A DNA stretch of 64,000 nt from Amyelois transitella (GCF_032362555.1 NC_083513.1:9610001-9674000), one strand, 5' to 3'; numbered from the stretch's first letter, positions 1 through 10,211 are shown. Program-made: numbers and translations. Notes: generated from the sequence alone by a model not told the origin.

Positions 1-341
1 ATTGAAAAGAGATACTTACAGTGGGATAACGACAAACTATTCAAAATCATCAGGAAATCATACAAACAGATTTAAAAATAAAAGGTACAAAAGTTTCAGT
101 TACTAAGTCTACAAAGTGTATTCAAACTATTTTAATTAAAAACTGCTAGTCTTACAAATGAACCGACACCACAACATAAATTTTACCCACCCACAAAGTT
201 TGACCCAAAAAATATTTCGTTTGAGTATTTTATTGTGTGAAAATTGTTTGGTACCTAAATGATTAATTTTGAGTACACTCAGTTAGGTATCTGTTATTTT
301 AAAACTGAACAGGGATAAGCACTAAGTGACAATTAGGAAGA
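1..341. other. Gene-free sequence, nothing recognised
   Basis: AT-rich sequence with stop codons in all frames. I see no coding signal, tRNA-like fold or terminal repeat here. Confidence 0.5.
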
Positions 342-560
342 TACATACAAATGGTCACGTCTATATCCCTTGCGGGGTAGACAGAGCCAACAGTCTTGAA
401 AAGACTGAATGGCCTCGTTCAGCTATTTGGCTTAATGATAGAATTGAGATTCATATAAAGTGACAGGTTGCAAGCCCATCGCCTAAAAAAAGAATCCCAA
501 GTTTGTAAGCCTATCCCTTAGTCGCCTTTTATCTATTGGTGCCGGGAACCACACGACACT
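342..560 (+). repeat. Dispersed repeat R1, near full-length copy
   Basis: Copy of the most abundant dispersed repeat in this window, called R1 here. It begins after an (acat)n-like run, then contains CGTCTATATCCCTTGCGGGG, followed by a block reading tagacagagccaacagtctt, and ends near ggtgccgggaaccacacg. Similar blocks recur in both orientations at many other places in the window. It has no ORF and no obvious terminal inverted repeats. I infer a short non-autonomous element; the exact class cannot be assigned by eye. Confidence 0.75.
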
Positions 561-862
561 CTTAATGTCCTCTATTTATTTATCTCCTAAATGCTCTCCC
601 TATCACCGCCTATTTTACGACCGCACATTATATGACACTAACCCAAATACTGAATGCAAATGACCAGCAGGCGTCCTTGGAAGGGCACTAACTCACTTGG
701 CCCCAATGCGATTCACTGAAGCAATTCACCACTGTCTTCACGTTGATAGATTAATCATACGCTGTGATATGACATCACTATGAATGCAGTGCATACATAC
801 ATACATAAACTATACAGTTAACATTTTCATCCCTAATGATGAAAGTGAGATTCAGAAAGAGT

Positions 863-1114
863 TGTGGCGACATCTCTACGCCACTCGCCACAACATCAAA
901 TCACACAACTGTCAATCATCTCGAAGAAATCGACGCGCTCAGCCAATAGCAGCGAAGAACCCAAATCGCGATTTCAGAGATTTCATGGATTGGAGCTATA
1001 TATACAACCTCCGACACAACATCGTTGGAGCCGCGGTTCCCCAGGCATAACACCTAGCCTGGCGGAAGATCTTCCCTTTGGTGGCGGTCGAGCCGAATCA
1101 TCGCTCCCGCTACA
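863..1114 (+). repeat. 5' LTR of the TRIM-like element
   Basis: 252-bp LTR with TGTGGCGAC at its start and CCCGCTACA at its end. It contains a TATA-like run (gctatatataca, about 992-1003) that could serve as the promoter of the element. It is identical by eye to the 3' copy. Confidence 0.9.
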
Positions 1115-1586
1115 TTGGTGACCCCGACGTGATTGGAAGCAACCTTCTCCATCATCATCAACTCCAATCCTCAGCATCACTCCTCACTCTGCAAGCAGTC
1201 TCACAGCAAGCCAGCAAATGGGTATCGCAGCAGGTCCATCGCAGCCGACTCACCGAGCTTCCTGGTCCTGACTCCACCCGCACTCACTCTAATCGACTTC
1301 AGCGACCGACGCATCGACCGCAGCCCACGCCTGGATCTCTTCGACGGCCGCTCTTCTCTCCAGCGTGGCAGCTCTGCACGACTTCTACCGGCGCCAACAA
1401 GTCGACTTCGCTCTCTACTGTCTCGACTCACCGCAGACTACGAGCAACGCAACGGCTCACTCCTGACTCACTAGGACTTCGAGCAACTTCCGACTCACTG
1501 GAAGACAACTGGCACTTGCAAGCTACTGAAGCACAGATTGCACAGCAAGATCAAGACTTCAGACCTCCGGTCTTGGGGGGGAGTAC

Positions 1587-1838
1587 TGTGGCGACATCTC
1601 TACGCCACTCGCCACAACATCAAATCACACAACTGTCAATCATCTCGAAGAAATCGACGCGCTCAGCCAATAGCAGCGAAGAACCCAAATCGCGATTTCA
1701 GAGATTTCATGGATTGGAGCTATATATACAACCTCCGACACAACATCGTTGGAGCCGCGGTTCCCCAGGCATAACACCTAGCCTGGCGGAAGATCTTCCC
1801 TTTGGTGGCGGTCGAGCCGAATCATCGCTCCCGCTACA
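1587..1838 (+). repeat. 3' LTR of the TRIM-like element
   Basis: Direct repeat of 863-1114. It is preceded by a G-rich polypurine tract and followed by the GAGT target duplication. Confidence 0.9.
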
Positions 1839-2069
1839 GAGTTACTACTTATCGCTTGAACCGAAAAATCCCAAAACGTTTCCATTAGGTACATAACATT
1901 TACAATATACGCGGTAAGATAACCAGCTGGCATACTATACATTTTTTGTACCAGATCAGTAAAGAAATACTTTCATATACTTCGTTGACAATATTTGTTG
2001 CAGTTTGCGATTCCCGCCTGAAACCATTTCAAAATCCATGCACCATGGAAGTCCATGGTAAAATGGATC

Positions 2070-2125
2070 CAGAATGTTTCTCAAAAAGGGTTGAAGGAGT
2101 TAAACCCTTTTTGAGAAACTTTCTG
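2070..2125. other. Long-stem hairpin
   Basis: Inverted repeat with a 17-bp perfect stem (2076-2092 pairs with 2103-2119). It is extended outward by one T/T mismatch and five more pairs (CAGAA with TTCTG), around a 10-nt loop at 2093-2102. A second small palindrome (ACCATGGA-AG-TCCATGGT, about 2042-2059) sits just upstream. It may be a miRNA-like precursor or the fold-back remnant of a transposon. Confidence 0.6.
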
Positions 2126-2250
2126 TCAAAAAATACACGTTTTCAATAGTTATGGTTCGATTTGTAAAATATCAACCCTTATCTAACACATTTCATTGTC
2201 AGATCACTGGTCTTGGATCTTACTGGCCATCCATACTGGCATGTTATACT

Positions 2251-2278
2251 TGTAGCGGGAGCGATGTATGTCGCCACA
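2251..2278 (-). mobile_element. 28-bp relic of the TRIM LTR (termini only) with TSD
   Basis: In reverse orientation, the first 16 bases (TGTAGCGGGAGCGATG) equal the complement of the LTR end, and the last 9 (GTCGCCACA) equal the complement of the LTR start, with 3 bases between. It is flanked exactly by TACT on both sides (2247-2250 and 2279-2282), the 4-bp target duplication length of the family. This reads as a solo LTR that lost almost everything but its termini. Confidence 0.75.
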
Positions 2279-4386
2279 TACTAATATGACCAATGATAAT
2301 GGCTTTAGTCGTGGTATTTAATATTACCACGAATGAACGGAGAGGCTTAAATTATGACGTAAGGTTATGAAAGTCAGAGAAAACGACACATTTCTCATTT
2401 CCCTTTATCGCGAAAGGACAGTTTATTATCTGATAACCTTCATAAATCTACAGCAATATTCGCGAACGTAGGATCACAAAGCTTTAGTTTTAGGGTCCCG
2501 TTGTTTGCAGGAATAAGGAACCGAATTACAGCCGCTATAAAACACATAACTCGTTTTACTAAGTCATAAATAAGTTAAAAAGTAAATGCTTTATTGTTCA
2601 GTAAGGGAGTGCATAACAAAGGCGGGCTTATCCCTAAGTGGGATCTCTTCCAGCCAACCTGACAATAAGTGGATCCCATAAAAAATTGAGGCAAGGGTGA
2701 ACTACAATTCTTTTACGAGGTATAATGCTAATATTTTACAATTAATTTTATATAATAAAACTTAGATGTGCGTAACAGATGCTGCTTCAACGCGCAGCTG
2801 AAATTACCTATCGGTCGAAGAAATCGTAGGTTCCTTTGATAGTGTTAGTACTAAGTTTAGTAGAAGTATTAAGAAATAATTTTCCCAAAATTCTCAATAA
2901 GTTTGAATTTGACAGAACGCGCAAAGGCTTAATTTAATCATTTAGTATCAATAACTTCTGAGATAAGGAGGCTTTCAAATAATACTTACTGACAGTATTC
3001 CAGAAGGTTTTGTCCCTAACAAAATGTGATCTCTTGTTTCATCTTTGTTTTTTCTTGATCCAAACTGTCACTCTACGTAATTAGGGAAAAAAGTCGTATC
3101 ATTCAATAGTCTCTTTAAAAATTTTGCAGGTTCAAAGTATATTCTTTCAAATGAATAAGTATAACTTGCTAACTAAAAACCTAACAATTGGAAGGTCAAA
3201 AAATTCGCAACACCCCTATTCGGAGTGCTAACAGTATTGCATATTAAACATAGTACACATAATGGCCCTTATCTACTCAGTACTAGCGCGAAAGCCTCCC
3301 CATTCAAACGTCCGGCGTGGACAGAACAAGGTTTACATCGGAAAAATTGGTGAAAAAAAAACATAAAATTTTCGTGTGAAACAGTGAAGTTATATCTAGT
3401 TATAATCGGTTTTAAATAGATTCCTTCCAGGATTTTATTTATCTTTAACGTAATATAAAGTTAAAAAATTGCGAATCGGATAAACCAATTAAACATCAGA
3501 AAAAAAAGCAAAGTCGTAAAATTAAAATCACTTAAACCTGTTATAATTGGTTATAACAAGATTCCTTCCAAATTTTTTATAGCAACCTTCAACAAAATTA
3601 TACAGTTTAAAAATTGCGAATCGGATAAGTTAAAAATTTTATTATGTACGGGTGGTTGCTTGAAAGCGTTCAACACTTTATTGTGGTAAGTAGGACTTTT
3701 ATGATCTCATTTTGAGTACAGCCAAAAACGTGAAGTATACACAAGGTTGTACATAGGGTATAAATTATTTGTCGTACCGAACCAAAAGATACTTTATGCT
3801 TAAAACATATTATACAAAGCTATAACTGTTTTAGGTTTAGTTGTTATACCGTATTAGATTTCAATAAAATTTTGTTGAATTTTCGGCTCTGTCATTTATG
3901 TTGTTGACTGTACATACAATGTACGGCATGGGTAAATAAAGTCTATTATTATGACACTTTTATACCTGTATATCGTGAGTAATATCAGTTTATTACTGTT
4001 TCCGATGTAATCATAGCGGTAGGTTATCATTTTTTGAATAATTAACGTTCCTTTTAGCAGAGACGGAAGTTTTGTCATCCACATAAGCTCTTCAAGTTCT
4101 TAAGATATTCAGAAAACTGATCTAGGTATCCTATCTTGTGACCTGCGAGGTTATTTACTAACTTCACAAAACTAGGTATATTATTGTTCTCAAAGGTTCT
4201 TCTAGTAGAAAGGGATAACAGCGCTCTAATGGCTTCTGGAATGAATTTATGGATTGGAATTCATTGAGACAGGATAAGGATATACCATTAAACCTGCTAA
4301 TACTTTTAGCTTTCCTTACACCATTACAATACAGCTAAGTTCTTATGCCTAGTTAAGTAACACTGTATACCTAAAGCTGTGTATGT
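2279..4386. other. Gene-free region with decayed repeats
   Basis: No coding exon found. 2585-2670 carries a reverse-oriented repeat tail (caaaggcgggcttatccct) that recurs at about 4,938. 3400-3480 and 3540-3635 are two diverged copies of a block ending in aaaattgcgaatcggataa, an old tandem duplication. The remainder is AT-rich sequence without recognisable features. Confidence 0.5.
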
Positions 4387-4411
4387 ATGTATATACATTT
4401 CTTGTATTTAT

Positions 4412-4600
4412 TACAAGCTTTCGCCCGCGGCTTCGCGCGTATAAAAAGTACCCTATGTTTCGCATACTCCGCACTCTATGTTTCGCAAAATTTCAAGGAG
4501 ATCGATCCAATGGTTTTGTCGGAAAAGACGGATAAACAAACACAAAAATACTTTCACATTAAAAAAAATCCGAAATTACTAACCTACGCTTTTCTCTAAA
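4412..4600 (+). repeat. Non-LTR retrotransposon tail fragment
   Basis: Begins with the cttcgcccgcggcttcgcg-type block seen at the 3' ends of insect RTE/CR1-like elements, followed by a tract resembling other such tails in the window (38.4, 44.9, 53.7 and 58.3 kb). The short frame across it is not a gene. Confidence 0.55.
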
Positions 4601-4760
4601 AATACAATACCGAAATAAGTTTTTTTTTTCTACTTATAAATATACTTAAGTTGGGTACCCTTTTCACATGACACATTAGAGCTTAAATATTTAACACACG
4701 GTTGTTGTTTTCTGCTTGTAATATTAAAAATACGTACGATATTTAAGCGTATTTGGTTAG

Positions 4761-5000
4761 GTACATACATACATATAGTCACGTCTATATCCCTTGCGGG
4801 GTAGACAGAGCCAACAGTCTTGGAAAGACTGAAAGGCCACGTTCAGTTAGGTTTGGTTAGGTAGATAGATAGATATGTAGACTCTTTATTGCTTCATAAG
4901 AAAAAGAAAAACAGAAAAAAAAACACAGTAATGAGTAACAAAGGCGGACTTATCGCTAAAGCAATCTCTTCCAGTCAAAAAAAGTTAGGTGGTACTTTCT
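4761..5000. repeat. Truncated R1 copy joined to a reversed SINE-like tail
   Basis: 4761-4850 is the 5' part of an R1 repeat on the + strand. It breaks off into gatagatagatatg and then a reverse-oriented block (4880-4985) whose complement ends in aataaagagtctac plus a short tetranucleotide repeat. The latter block also occurs near 2590-2670 and, in the other orientation, at 35.0 kb. Confidence 0.6.
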
Positions 5001-5533
5001 TTTATCAACTTACCTTATACATGTTAAATTTATATGAGAAACCTAGGTCTGTGTCAATTGCTTTTTTACCGAGCCGATAGTAGAAGTCGAGTAGGGAAAA
5101 ACTTGCATTTATTTTCTATCTACATATCACTATCTGTACTCGTACTTACATTAATTCACTCATTATAGTCTTGTCACTACCCCGTAAGGAATCAAGACGT
5201 GGTATTTACCTATGTGTTAAATAACTTCTAATAGTTAACCCTCCATCTAAATTTATCAATACAATACCCTAGACCGGCACATACAGTATTTAATTATGTG
5301 CTCAAACTAATGAAGAAGTAAGTTACTGAAATATTGAATTAGGCAGCCATTTTATCTTTCTTTGTTCTAATGTCTGGAAAGCTTATCCCGTTATAATAAA
5401 CAGATTATATGTTAATTAACTGAAATATATTGTTTATAATATTTATTTCACAAGAAAATCTTCTAGCGTACCTACTTACGAGTATTAACATTGATTTTAA
5501 TTTTTATATGAAGTATACCGCTCTTAGGATACT
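5001..5533. other. Gene-free sequence
   Basis: No coding signal. A 30-bp reversed fragment of R1 is at about 5174-5203 (cccgtaaggaatcaagacgt). Confidence 0.4.
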
Positions 5534-5743
5534 TACATATAATCACGTCTTAATCCCTTACGGGATAGACAGAGCTAATAGTCTCGGATAGAATGAAAGG
5601 CCACCTTAAGCTGTTCGGCTAAATAATGGAATTGATATTCAAATAGTGACAGGTAGCTAGCCCAGAGTCTACAAGAAGAAACCAAAGTGTATAAGGCTTA
5701 CCCTTAGTTGCCTTTTATGACATCCATCATCCACACGACTCTT
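5534..5743 (+). repeat. R1 repeat copy, diverged
   Basis: Matches R1 along its length (cacgtcttaatcccttacgg, then ttcaaatagtgacaggta), with several substitutions and a short 3' deletion. Confidence 0.7.
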
Positions 5744-6110
5744 AGGATGATGATGACAAATCGCTATAACATTCAATAGACAGTTATATCAAAAAGTCCG
5801 CTATATTAGGAGCCTACAGACGTGATTGCGATAACAATGGAACAATAACGCGGACGTCGCGGGCACGTGACGGGCTCGTAGCGAAATCACTTCTCAACTC
5901 CGATATTGGATATTTCGATGATATAACAATAGGAGATACATCGACATAGGAGATATGAAATATGGACTTTAATTTAAAGGTTATAGTGTTATTCTTCTGC
6001 GAATGCGGATAGGTACCTTACGAAATCACTTTTCGACACGTTATTAGTTTTTTGATGGATAAACGATTTAGGAAACAAAATAATAATATGACAATAATAG
6101 GAAAAAAGAA
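5744..6110. other. Gene-free sequence
   Basis: Contains a short GC-rich patch (about 5848-5880) in otherwise AT-rich sequence. No ORF or repeat recognised. Confidence 0.4.
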
Positions 6111-6316
6111 TAGGACCACCATCTCTTTCCCATGAATAAAAGGAGTCTAAGGGATAGGCTTACAAACTTGGGATTCTTTTTAGGCGATGGGCTAGCAACC
6201 TGTCACTATTTGAATCTCAATTCTATCATTAATAGCTTAGCGTGGCCTATCAGACTTTTCAAGACTGTTGGTTCTGCCTAGCCCACAAGGGATATAGACG
6301 TGACCATATGTATGTA
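6111..6316 (-). repeat. R1 repeat copy, reverse orientation
   Basis: The complement matches R1 from catggg(a)aagagatgg back through ggctagcaacctgtcacta and ends at gacgtgaccatatgtatgta. Confidence 0.7.
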
Positions 6317-6595
6317 TAACAATAATAACATATATATTTAAATTATATTTCAAACAAATTTGTATCAAGATTTTCCGGAGATTTTCCGCTTGAACGACAT
6401 TTCGCAAACAGTCATCTGCTAATGACTCCGCGTCCTAAGGGTGAAGCCAGACGGGCGTAATTTTATAAGTTGTGAGTCGCAGAATTACGGCCGCGTAAAT
6501 TACGCCCAACCGAATTTCGGTTGAGCTGCCAGATGGACGTAATTTATTCAGTCGCTATCGAGTGTTGATACGGGGTGTTTGTGTCATCAAGTGCG

Positions 6596-8725
6596 ATGGA
6601 TCCATTGAAAATATTGTGTATTTACGAAGCATATTCAGAAGATACTGAAGATGATGCCAGAAAAAGAAGCTGGGTAAACCCACTCAATAGTGAGAGGCTG
6701 ATATGTGGACAGTTCCATACATTATATGAACGTGTATGTGCAAATCCAGATATGTTTAAAAACTACTACCATATGCCATTACATGTTTTTCAAGAATTAT
6801 TACATCACGTAAAACCTTTTATTACTAAATCGGACACAAATATGAGACTAGCCATCAGCCCAGAGGAAAGATTAATAATAACACTCAAGTAAGTTTTAAA
6901 GTATTTTAATTATTATTTTACTTAAATATAAAGATTAATGAACAAGCTGCACAGTATTCTATGTTTCATCATATTCATTTATTTCATTAGAGTGATATTC
7001 ATTTGCCTGTGTTGTGTATCCTCTATTTACTGGTGTCGGGTAGTATTGATTACTGCTGTGGGAATCGGAAAAGGGTGATGAAAAATGAGGCCAATTTGAT
7101 TGTGTGTGCTGTTCTGGAATTTGGTACTTGACTTTATTTAATGCTTTCATAAGTTCCATGCGAAATTCGAAATTCTGTTTTTCTGTCATTTTGGACATCT
7201 CCGGCAAAAAAGACAATAAAAATAATCGATTAGGATCCTTATCATCATCATTATCAAACTTTTTGAGAAGAGATTCTTGAAACAGTGTCAGTGTTTGTTT
7301 TTTATTTTTTGTTCGGGATACAGATGTCTCGGGTTGCGATGGCACTGTCTGCTTTGACGTCGATGGCTGGTTTTCGTATACAGGTTTTTGCATTGACGCT
7401 GGCTGGCTGGTAGACGGTTGATACAGTGGTGAGTCTGCTTCTGTGGATCTGGATTGTTCATCAGGATCTTCATCGTCGTTGTTGCCAGTTATATTACTGT
7501 CATCGTTATCATTATCAGTGTTTTCAGGAGAAGTTACATTTGAAAATGAGTTCCTTGACTGTTTGGTAACTTTTAAAAACTGCAATAAATCAAAATACGG
7601 GCATGGTTTCTTCTTCTTTGCTGCGCTACCACTTCTTTCTTCATTTTCTTTTTTTTTTTCACGCGTGTAATAATCTCTTACGGTTTTCCATTTTTTTTGC
7701 AGAAAATGTACTGAAAAGCAAAAGATTAAAATTTTAATAGGATGATTATGTTATTGATTTATGTAATAAAATATAACTTTAGTGTTTTCAATTGTGTTCA
7801 ATTAATTATTTTTACATTTTGTTTCAGGTATCTTGCCAAAGGTATTGATTTAAATACAATAAGTGAAGACTTCTTGATTGGGCGTTCTACTGCGTATGAT
7901 ATCGTCAAACATACCTGTATACAAATATGGAATGTACTTCAGCCTAATGAAATGCCAGAACCGAATGAATCTATTTGGAATTCGAACTCCGAGCTTTTTT
8001 ATAAGAAAACTAATTTTCCAAATTGCGTTGGGGCAATAGATGGTTAACACGTCAGAATAAAATCACCTTCACACAGTGGTTCGAATTATTATAATTATAA
8101 GAAATACTTCTCCATCGTGTTAATGGCTGTGGCAGATGCAAACTGTTGTTTTACAACGATTAATGTTGGTGATTATGGAAAAGAATCCGATAACTCTATA
8201 TTCAGAAAGTCTACATTAGGTCAAAAGTTTTTCAGAAATGATTTAAATTTACCGGAAGACAAAAATTTGCCCAATTACACAAACGAACCCCAACCTTTTG
8301 TTTTTGTTGGAGATGAGGCGTTTGGTTTACACAGAAATATGATGCGCCCATATCCTAACAGAAACCTAGATAGAAACAAACGTATTTTTAATTATCGTCT
8401 TAGTAGAGCGCGACGATGTGTAGAATGTGCTTTTGGCATATTAACAAATAAATGGAGGGTACTTCACTCTTCAATGCAAGTCAACCCTGACTTTGCCATT
8501 GATATAGTTAAAGCTACATGCGTTTTGCACAATTTCGTGCGAAGGAGAGTTGGGGCTAAGTTTGACGATGAGTTTTTGAAATGTCCTTTACAATGTATTC
8601 AACAAATTTCAAATGGAAGAAGGTCGTCGAGTTCTGCTATAGTCACCAGAGATTTTTTTAAAAATTACTTTGTTTGTGAAGTAGGAGCGTTACCCTGGCA
8701 AAATCGAATCAATTCTGTATTCTGA
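6596..8725 (+). CDS. Harbinger transposase, two exons, one internal stop
   Basis: DDE nuclease that would cut and rejoin the Harbinger ends in the nucleus. Exon 1 is 6596-6888 (an in-frame ATG at 6575 is also possible), the intron 6889-7827 (GTAAGT...TTTCAG), and exon 2 7828-8725, giving 397 codons including the stop. Splicing joins RLIITL-K-YLAKG, the family's usual helix before a helix-turn-helix. The first catalytic Asp is in GAIDG, the second in the VGDYGKESDNSIF block, and the Glu in RRCVECAFG. The codon after GAIDG is TAA (8045-8047) where relatives have Lys, so this copy is disabled by one substitution unless read through. AATAAA at 8734-8739 lies just after the stop codon. The whole second exon of the opposite-strand MADF gene lies inside this gene's intron. 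Confidence 0.88.
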
Positions 8726-9336
8726 TCTTTTACAATAAATTACTTATTGGTAATTTTAATATAGGATACAGCATATAGATACAGCCGGTATAGATATAAT
8801 ACAGGTGTTACAAAAATCACTGAAAAGGTGAGACACGTAAACAATAGTTTCATACAAAGAACTCGATGGCATAGTCAGAATTTACCAAATCACGAAAAAA
8901 AAATTTGACTCTCCATACAAAATGCGATTAGCACTGGGACATTTTGTATGGGGAGGTAAATTGACCATGCCATCGAGTTCTGTGTATGAAACTATTGTGT
9001 ACGTGTCTCACCATTTCAATGATTTTTATAACACCCTGTATATTAATAATATTTTAATGTTAATAAAAATATTTTGTACGTGTCTCACCATTTCAGTGAT
9101 TTTTAAAGCAGCCTGTATATCAATAACATTTTAATGTTAATAAAAATATGGTAAAAATACTCACTTTTCTTTTCTTTGTCTTCGTTGCTCAAGTTGTTCC
9201 ATTCTTCAAAACAATTCTCAGCGACCTCTTGCCATGCTTTCTGTTTCAAAAACTTGTCACTGTATGACTTTTCTGACAAATTCCATAAACATGGCCGTTG
9301 TTCCACTTCAAAAATCAATTTTTCCGTGTCGAACAT
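6959..9336 (-). CDS. Harbinger MADF (Myb/SANT-like) DNA-binding protein
   Basis: Accessory protein of PIF/Harbinger elements, which in studied family members brings the transposase to the nucleus and to the DNA ends. Exon 1 is 9336-9165 and exon 2 is 7710-6959. The donor (AAAAGTGAGT) and acceptor (CTTTTCAG) join in phase 1 to give 307 residues. Exon 1 holds the first half of the MADF fold (WNLSEKSYSD, WQEVAENC, EEWNNLS). Exon 2 opens with its third helix (LQKKWKTVRDYYTREKKK), then a lysine-rich stretch, an acidic Asn/Asp-rich linker and a C-terminal region (LFLLSFLPEM) typical of insect MADF-BESS-like tails. No stop or frameshift is seen, so it could still be expressed. The intron (9164-7711) contains the entire second exon of the transposase. 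Confidence 0.85.
8799..9042. mobile_element. Fold-back MITE nested in the Harbinger element
   Basis: Long inverted repeat: the left arm (about 8799-8870) is complementary to the right arm (about 8965-9042), with ATACAGGTGTTA at one end and TAACACCCTGTAT at the other. It has no coding capacity. It lies within the MADF intron and 3' of the transposase stop. Part of the right arm plus flank is repeated at about 9043-9148. Confidence 0.7.
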
Positions 9337-9390
9337 TTTTCAGAACAGCGAGAAACTCCTACCTACGCATCCCGTAACGAACTGTCGCTG

Positions 9391-9458
9391 CGCTGCCCCG
9401 CTGACCGCTCTCCCCTCCCTCACCCGCTGCCCCGCTGACCGCTCTCCCCTCCCTCACC
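9391..9458. repeat. Two tandem 34-bp GC-rich units
   Basis: Unit 9391-9424 is repeated exactly at 9425-9458 (begins CGCTGCCCCGCTGACC). It lies 55 bp upstream of the MADF start codon, inside the right end of the Harbinger element, and may act in its promoter. Confidence 0.8.
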
Positions 9459-9852
9459 CCGACAGAAATTCGGTCGAGTTTATGCGCGTGAGTCGACAGA
9501 CAACTCATTTTGCGTCGTCGTGTGGCGCAAACTGCACTTTTGTATGAAACCGAATGCAGCAGAAATTACGCGACCGAAAATACGCGACTCACAACTCATA
9601 AAATTACGCCCGTCTGGCTTCACCCTAATTGTTAATCAAGTTTGTCAGGGTTTGTTTATCAAAATGTCACGAATCAACCCTGTGTTTTATCTCACCGTCT
9701 ACGAATTCCTGTCATTGACATCTTGTTTCAGTCGTCTTATGAATTCAGTCATGAGTCAGTTATTCTATTACACTCAGTCAGTTATTCTATTACATAAAAA
9801 CAATTATTCGCGTTCTTAAATTATTTTTTTATTGACATTTCATTGTAATAAT

Positions 9853-9920
9853 TTTCAAGACTGTTGTCTATCCCGCAAGGAATATAGATGTAACTATATA
9901 TCTATACATATATATTCACA
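9853..9920 (-). repeat. R1 repeat fragment
   Basis: The complement matches the start of R1 (tcaagactgttgtctatccc), followed by a TA-rich microsatellite. Confidence 0.55.
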
Positions 9921-10211
9921 TAGGTAATATAGTCTAAAATAGTCCAAACATTCTGAAATCTGTGAAATTGCCAATATGAAAGACCACCTTGATTATATCT
10001 TTATATCGCTCATTTCCTTGGCAGTTGGAAATCGAAACTCATGTCTGATATTCTTCACGACGAGAGATACAAACAATTAACCTAGTTAAGTCAAACTTTA
10101 TATCCTTTTATGACTGAAGTTAAAATATATAAGGGCCGAACCCAAACTTGTCCAAACTTAATTATTTATTGGTTTGGTACTGTTACTATTTATTTCTAGA
10201 TACATAAAAAC

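Larger units (their letters stand above)
863..1838 (+). mobile_element. Non-autonomous LTR retroelement (TRIM-like), complete with TSD
   Basis: A complete mini LTR element of 976 bp. Two direct LTRs of 252 bp (863-1114 and 1587-1838) appear identical base for base and have TG...CA ends. Immediately after the 5' LTR is a primer-binding site TGGTGACCCCGACGTGAT (1116-1133), the classical tRNA-Trp site also used by avian retroviruses. A purine-rich tract (about 1574-1583, a run of G then GAG) precedes the 3' LTR. The 4-bp target duplication GAGT flanks the element (859-862 and 1839-1842). The 472-bp interior encodes no recognisable gag, protease or reverse transcriptase, so it must borrow enzymes from an autonomous relative. 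Open frames crossing it look incidental. The short LTRs, lack of coding capacity and total size match TRIM elements. LTR identity implies a recent insertion. Confidence 0.9.
6439..9625. mobile_element. PIF/Harbinger DNA transposon, complete, 3,187 bp
   Basis: Terminal inverted repeats of about 42 bp (6439-6480 against 9584-9625) differ at only one or two positions, and weaker similarity extends to about 65 bp. The element is flanked by the 3-bp duplication TAA (6436-6438 and 9626-9628), as expected for the TWA target choice of PIF/Harbinger. It carries the two genes of this superfamily: a DDE transposase on + and a MADF (Myb/SANT-like) DNA-binding protein on -. Subterminal copies of an ACCGAATT/AATTCGGT motif near both ends (about 6510-6525 and 9466-9475) are possible protein-binding sites. 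A fold-back MITE lies inside (8799-9042). Confidence 0.92.

Noticed and set aside
1078-1896. A 272-codon open frame across the LTR element
   Set aside because: It starts inside the 5' LTR, crosses the 3' LTR and ends outside the element, with no gag-like motif or conserved domain. It is an incidental GC-richer open frame.
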